DNA of 56,080 nt from Glaciecola sp965660815 (GTDB lineage Bacteria; Pseudomonadota; Gammaproteobacteria; Enterobacterales; Alteromonadaceae). Shown here in pieces: positions 52,587 through 56,080 of this stretch. Under the pieces are notes generated by a model, which saw only the letters and a list, made by a program, of their open reading frames with translations, was not told the DNA's origin and searched no databases. The stretch spans positions 1-56,080 of the forward strand of contig CBFIBG010000080.1 of the NCBI GenBank assembly GCA_965660815.1. The letters are read 5' to 3'. The position numbers and the translations under genes are program-made. Each line of letters starts with the position of its first letter. The stretch's first letter is position 1.

Positions 52587-54011
52587 ATGGCAACTAACAT
52601 AATGTGGTTTAGAAAAGACTTGCGAACCAGCGATAATCCCGCATTAGAAAAAGCAGCAAAAGACAGCACTTTATTGCCCATTTATATTTTTGATACGACA
52701 CTTCCTCAAAAAGCAGAGCTGGGCGGTGCCTCAAAATGGTTTTTACATCACGCTCTTGAATCTCTAAATAAAGAGCTAAATGGTAATTTACAAGTTTATC
52801 AGGGCGATCCAAAAGAAATACTGATAACACTTTGCGACAAATTCGATGTCGAAGGGGTATATTGGTCGAGAATGTACGAGCCTCATGCTAGGGAGCGCGA
52901 TACAGCGATAAAAACCGCTTTAAAAGAGTGCGAAATTAAGGCTGTCAGTGAAAACGGAAGTTTGTTATGGGAGCCCATGAAAATAGCAAAGGGCGATGGA
53001 ACACCTTACAAAGTGTTTACGCCTTATTATAAAAATGGATGCTTGAAAGCAGATTCCCCCCGATACCCGCTAGATAGTACGTCCACTTATTGTATGCATA
53101 TTGATGCAAATATATCCCATGCGGTTGACTTGGAGGACATGGAGTTGTTGCCAAAGATTGCGTGGGACACTACTATAAAAAAGCTTTGGAACGTTAGCAC
53201 ACAGGGAGCAAAGGATAGACTAGCTAGATTTATCAAAGATGCGATCACAGACTACAACGATGCTCGCAACATTCCCTCTATAAAAGGCACATCTCAACTG
53301 TCCCCCTACCTACATTTTGGCTTGATATCGCCAAACCAAGCTTGGTATGCAGTCCTTGACGCTTTCGATGGCGATATGAGTAAACAGGGCGTATACGTAT
53401 TTTTGAGCGAATTAGGCTGGCGTGAATTTTCTTACTATTTACTGTATCACTTTAATAATATTCAAGAGCTCAACTTTAATCCCAAATTTAATGATTTCCC
53501 ATGGCGAACAAGTAAAAAAGACCTAACAGCATGGCAAAAAGGAAAGACGGGGATCCCTATTGTCGACGCGGGGATGCGAGAGCTATACGAGACTGGGTAC
53601 ATGCACAACAGAGTTAGAATGATTGTCGCTTCGTTCCTAGTTAAAAACTTACTAATAGATTGGCGAGAAGGGGAGCGCTGGTTTTGGGATTGTTTGCTTG
53701 ATGCCGATACCGCCAGCAATTCTGCTGGTTGGCAGTGGGTAGCTGGCAGCGGTGCTGACGCTGCGCCCTATTTCAGGATATTCAATCCCGTATTACAAGG
53801 TGAAAAGTTTGATAAAGAAGGGAAATATGTCAAAAAATACTGCCCGGAAATTAAAGGCCTCGCCAAAAAATACATTCACAAGCCTTGGGAAGCTAGTGAA
53901 GACGACCTAAAACAGGCCCACATCAAATTGGGAGAAGATTACCCACGGCCAATTGTTGACTTGAAAGAGTCTCGAAAAGCAGCGTTAGATGCTTACGATA
54001 AAATAAAATAA
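52587..54011 (+). CDS. phrB: Class I CPD photolyase
   Basis: A 474-aa light-driven repair enzyme that splits cyclobutane pyrimidine dimers using FADH-. The N-terminal antenna domain begins NIMWFRKDLRTSDNPALEKA. The FAD domain shows SQLSPYLHFGLISPNQAWY, LSELGWREFSYYLLYHF, GKTGIPIVDAGMRELYETGYMHNRVRMIVASFLVKNL, then WFWDCLLDADTASNSAGWQWVAGSGADAAPYFRIFNP. These contain the tryptophans of the electron-transfer chain and the dimer-binding pocket. Length is near E. coli PhrB (472 aa). GAAGAG precedes the ATG. It is followed 9 nt later by the iron-sulfur photolyase. Confidence 0.95.
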   Translation: MATNIMWFRKDLRTSDNPALEKAAKDSTLLPIYIFDTTLPQKAELGGASKWFLHHALESLNKELNGNLQVYQGDPKEILITLCDKFDVEGVYWSRMYEPHARERDTAIKTALKECEIKAVSENGSLLWEPMKIAKGDGTPYKVFTPYYKNGCLKADSPRYPLDSTSTYCMHIDANISHAVDLEDMELLPKIAWDTTIKKLWNVSTQGAKDRLARFIKDAITDYNDARNIPSIKGTSQLSPYLHFGLISPNQAWYAVLDAFDGDMSKQGVYVFLSELGWREFSYYLLYHFNNIQELNFNPKFNDFPWRTSKKDLTAWQKGKTGIPIVDAGMRELYETGYMHNRVRMIVASFLVKNLLIDWREGERWFWDCLLDADTASNSAGWQWVAGSGADAAPYFRIFNPVLQGEKFDKEGKYVKKYCPEIKGLAKKYIHKPWEASEDDLKQAHIKLGEDYPRPIVDLKESRKAALDAYDKIK

Positions 54012-54020
54012 GGAAAAACC

Positions 54021-55562
54021 ATGGCTGCACTTTGTTTACTACTAGGGGACCAGCTCAATCTGACTATGTCGTCACTGCAAACGCTTAATAAAGAAAGCGA
54101 CGTTGTGCTAATGGCAGAGATGAACTCTGAGGCAACCTACGTAAAACACCATAAGCAGAAAATAGCGTTTTTATTTAGCGCCATGCGGCATTTTAGCAAT
54201 GATTTACGGGATGAGGGTTACCAAGTTACTTACATTGATTATTTACATGCCGACAATAAAGGCTCTTTATTCGAACAAGTGAAAGATTGTGTCAATCAAA
54301 ACGACACTATTGATAAAATTGTAGTAGCCAAACCCGGTGAATACAGACTTGTCGAAGACATTAAAAGTTGGCCAGATATACTTAATATTGAAGTGGAAAT
54401 CACTGAAGACAATAGATTTATGGCCACAGAACAAGACTTTTCTAGTTGGGCCGAAGGGAAGAAGCAACTAAGGATGGAGTTTTTTTATCGAGAGATGCGA
54501 AAAACGTTTGGGTATTTGGTCGAGGATAAAAAACCAGTGGGTGGAAAGTGGAACTTTGATTCGGATAATAGAAAGAAGTTGCCAAAAGACAAAACACCAC
54601 CATCTCCGACTAAATTCAATCAAGATGAGATTACTAAGACCGTTATTGAGTTAGTGAAAAATGAGTTTCATGATCACTTTGGTGATTTGGACGAATTCCA
54701 TTATGCAGTTACTCGAGAGCAGGCATTAGCGGTATTGGATGAATTTATTGAGAATCGCTTAGAAAATTTTGGCGACTATCAAGATGCCATGGCTCAAGAT
54801 GAGCCATGGATGTATCACGCCCATATTTCTTTTTATTTAAACGCAGGGTTATTAAGCGCAAAAGAAGCGTTAGATGCCGCACAAAACGCTTACGATAATG
54901 ATCTTGCTCCACTTAACGCTATTGAAGGTTTCATACGTCAAATATTAGGCTGGCGAGAATACATTAGAGGGTTTTATTGGCATTTTATGCCCAAACTTAA
55001 GTCGGATAATTATCTGAAAGCAAAACGGACGCTTCCAAGCTTTTATTGGACAGGTGATACTGACATGAATTGCCTCAATCAAAGTATTTCACAAACCAAA
55101 AAATATTCGTATGCACATCATATCCAGCGACTAATGGTGTTAGGTAATTTTGCTTTATTAGCAGGCCTTGACCCAGAAGAGGTAAATGAATGGTATTTAA
55201 TCGTATATTCTGACGCCTATGAGTGGGTTGAACTGCCTAATGTGAGTGGCATGATTTTATTTAGTGATGGCGGAAATTTAGCGAGTAAACCATATGCAGC
55301 AAGCGGATCTTACATAAATAAAATGTCAAATTATTGCACACACTGCCGATACAGTGTAAAGGAAAAAACAGGTGAGCAAGCCTGTCCATTTAATTACCTT
55401 TATTGGGACTTTATTCAACGCCACAAAAGTCGGTTTGAAAATAATCCAAGAATGGCAATGATTTACAAAACAATGAGCCGTATGGACACACAGCAGCTTC
55501 AACATATGCAAGAGGATGCAGGCAGTTTTTTTGAAAAGTTAGTCAACAATGAAAAAGTCTAA
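54021..55562 (+). CDS. Iron-sulfur bacterial photolyase, (6-4) type (FeS-BCP / PhrB-like)
   Basis: A 513-aa member of the FeS-BCP class, whose characterised Agrobacterium member repairs (6-4) photoproducts. The N-terminus ALCLLLGDQLNLTMSSL is diagnostic of this class. The four [4Fe-4S] ligand cysteines are present at 351 (DMNCLNQS), 439 and 442 (SNYCTHCRY) and 455 (GEQACPFNY), each one residue from the published Agrobacterium PhrB ligands (350, 438, 441, 454). AHHIQRLMVLGNFALLAGLDPEEV and YSDAYEWVELPNVSGMILFSDGG form the FAD and substrate pocket. AAGGAAAAACC precedes the ATG. Its last codons overlap the start of the DUF2256 gene. Confidence 0.95.
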   Translation: MAALCLLLGDQLNLTMSSLQTLNKESDVVLMAEMNSEATYVKHHKQKIAFLFSAMRHFSNDLRDEGYQVTYIDYLHADNKGSLFEQVKDCVNQNDTIDKIVVAKPGEYRLVEDIKSWPDILNIEVEITEDNRFMATEQDFSSWAEGKKQLRMEFFYREMRKTFGYLVEDKKPVGGKWNFDSDNRKKLPKDKTPPSPTKFNQDEITKTVIELVKNEFHDHFGDLDEFHYAVTREQALAVLDEFIENRLENFGDYQDAMAQDEPWMYHAHISFYLNAGLLSAKEALDAAQNAYDNDLAPLNAIEGFIRQILGWREYIRGFYWHFMPKLKSDNYLKAKRTLPSFYWTGDTDMNCLNQSISQTKKYSYAHHIQRLMVLGNFALLAGLDPEEVNEWYLIVYSDAYEWVELPNVSGMILFSDGGNLASKPYAASGSYINKMSNYCTHCRYSVKEKTGEQACPFNYLYWDFIQRHKSRFENNPRMAMIYKTMSRMDTQQLQHMQEDAGSFFEKLVNNEKV

Positions 55563-55698
55563 CTTACCTACAAAGACATGCCCAATTTGCAATCTGCCCT
55601 TTAATTGGCGCAAGAAGTGGGAAAAAAATTGGGACGAAGTGAAATATTGTTCTGAGCGTTGCAGGAGGAGCAAAGGGAGCAAAAATAATATAAATTAG
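55549..55698 (+). CDS. DUF2256 zinc-ribbon protein
   Basis: A 49-aa protein, KKSNLPTKTCPICNLPFNWR then KKWEKNWDEVKYCSERCRRS. Two CxxC-type cysteine pairs (CPIC and CSERC) frame a WRKKWEKNWDEV core, the DUF2256 pattern, probably one zinc site. It starts 14 nt inside the end of the iron-sulfur photolyase gene, in another frame, so it is translationally coupled. DUF2256 genes are frequent companions of photolyase/cryptochrome genes; no molecular role has been shown. Confidence 0.88.
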   Translation: MKKSNLPTKTCPICNLPFNWRKKWEKNWDEVKYCSERCRRSKGSKNNIN

Positions 55699-55798
55699 TT
55701 GGTTTTATTTTGTTTTCCGAAATCTTAGCCGATTCTGTAAACAATCCAATATCTTGATTGAGCAATGGCTCGACATATCAATATATTTTTGGTGAAGC

Positions 55799-56080
55799 AT
55801 GACAAAAAAACACGAGGGATCACATCCATCATTTGAGATGTTTTACAAAGAAGAACAACTCAAAAGTCCCAAAGATGTTGAGGCGGAAACTGCTGGATCA
55901 GACCATTTGTTTCAGTCGGAAACAAACAAACAAATTGTCAGCCACCAAAAGCAGACCAAAGCATTGGAGTTAGCTCTTTGGGCAAGTGGTCAATCTGTGT
56001 GGTCGTGGAATGCGTCTTCTGATACTGTCGACCTTCTTTTTTATTCATCAGACCGATTTAAAATAGTTCGACATTCTCTT
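55799..56080 (+). CDS. PAS-type sensor protein, N-terminal part (runs off the window)
   Basis: 94 codons are visible up to the window edge with no stop. After a hydrophilic start (KKHEGSHPSFEMFYKEEQ), the segment KALELALWASGQSVWSWN resembles the opening of PAS domains in GGDEF/EAL and sensor kinase proteins (LALWGSGDxLWDW-type). GGTGAAGC provides a ribosome site. It follows DUF2256 by 100 nt on the same strand with no terminator between, so it may be part of, or regulated with, the photolyase unit. The output domain lies outside the window. Confidence 0.65.
   Translation, partial: MTKKHEGSHPSFEMFYKEEQLKSPKDVEAETAGSDHLFQSETNKQIVSHQKQTKALELALWASGQSVWSWNASSDTVDLLFYSSDRFKIVRHSL

Noticed and set aside
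1..56080. Prophage, insertion sequence, CRISPR array, toxin-antitoxin or restriction system
   Set aside because: No transposase, integrase, phage structural gene, repeat-spacer pattern or methylase/nuclease pair was seen; only the tRNA-Asp genes repeat.

Overview
The window reads as ordinary chromosome of a marine gammaproteobacterium, most likely an Alteromonadales / Alteromonadaceae-type organism. This rests on protein resemblance and gene order (rne|rluC, fRMsr-proQ-prc, pyrD-rlmKL-uup-DUF3466, rmf|fabA, a 180-kDa NAD-glutamate dehydrogenase, a DUF1302/DUF1329 cluster) and on the AT-rich base composition. I see no phage, insertion sequence, integron or CRISPR array.

Layout. 1-294: three identical tRNA-Asp genes. 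436-2384: lipoprotein-export ATPase LolD overlapping one LolC/E-type permease. 2394-7574: a dicarboxylate/amino-acid symporter, a large Ig-repeat lipoprotein and a lone astB. 7855-15828: topA and rne converge on a shared terminator, then a gene-poor stretch of about 1 kb (rne leader / rluC upstream region), then rluC. 16118-22410: HAD phosphatase, HNH nuclease, a Frag1/DRAM-like membrane protein, fRMsr, a small acidic protein, proQ and prc. 22552-28227: NSS-type Na+ symporter, NhaC, PepN and DUF2835. 28462-35375: a DUF1302 - DUF1329 - Ycf48/BNR-like - RND/MMPL permease cluster that looks like one envelope transport system. 35999-47890: gdh, pyrD, rlmKL, a glutaredoxin-like protein, uup and DUF3466. 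48240-48997: rmf and fabA converge; a FabR-type operator lies between the -35 and -10 elements of the fabA promoter.

49315-56080 is the most distinctive region. Four photolyase/cryptochrome-superfamily genes of four different subfamilies lie in about 6 kb around one divergent promoter. Leftward are cryDASH and then a fourth-lineage photolyase-like gene broken by one in-frame TAA. Rightward are a class I CPD photolyase, an iron-sulfur (6-4)-type photolyase with all four cluster cysteines, and a small DUF2256 zinc-ribbon gene overlapping it. A small ribbon-helix-helix-like protein and a truncated PAS-type sensor flank the set. Together these form a light/UV-repair island.

Small genes described here include DUF2256 (49 aa), two short putative membrane proteins (40 and 54 aa) and RMF (58 aa). 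Several start sites are placed inside the longest reading frame from ribosome-binding sites, signal peptides or family length; the reasons are given per gene. All functional names are by family resemblance read by eye; no database search was possible.
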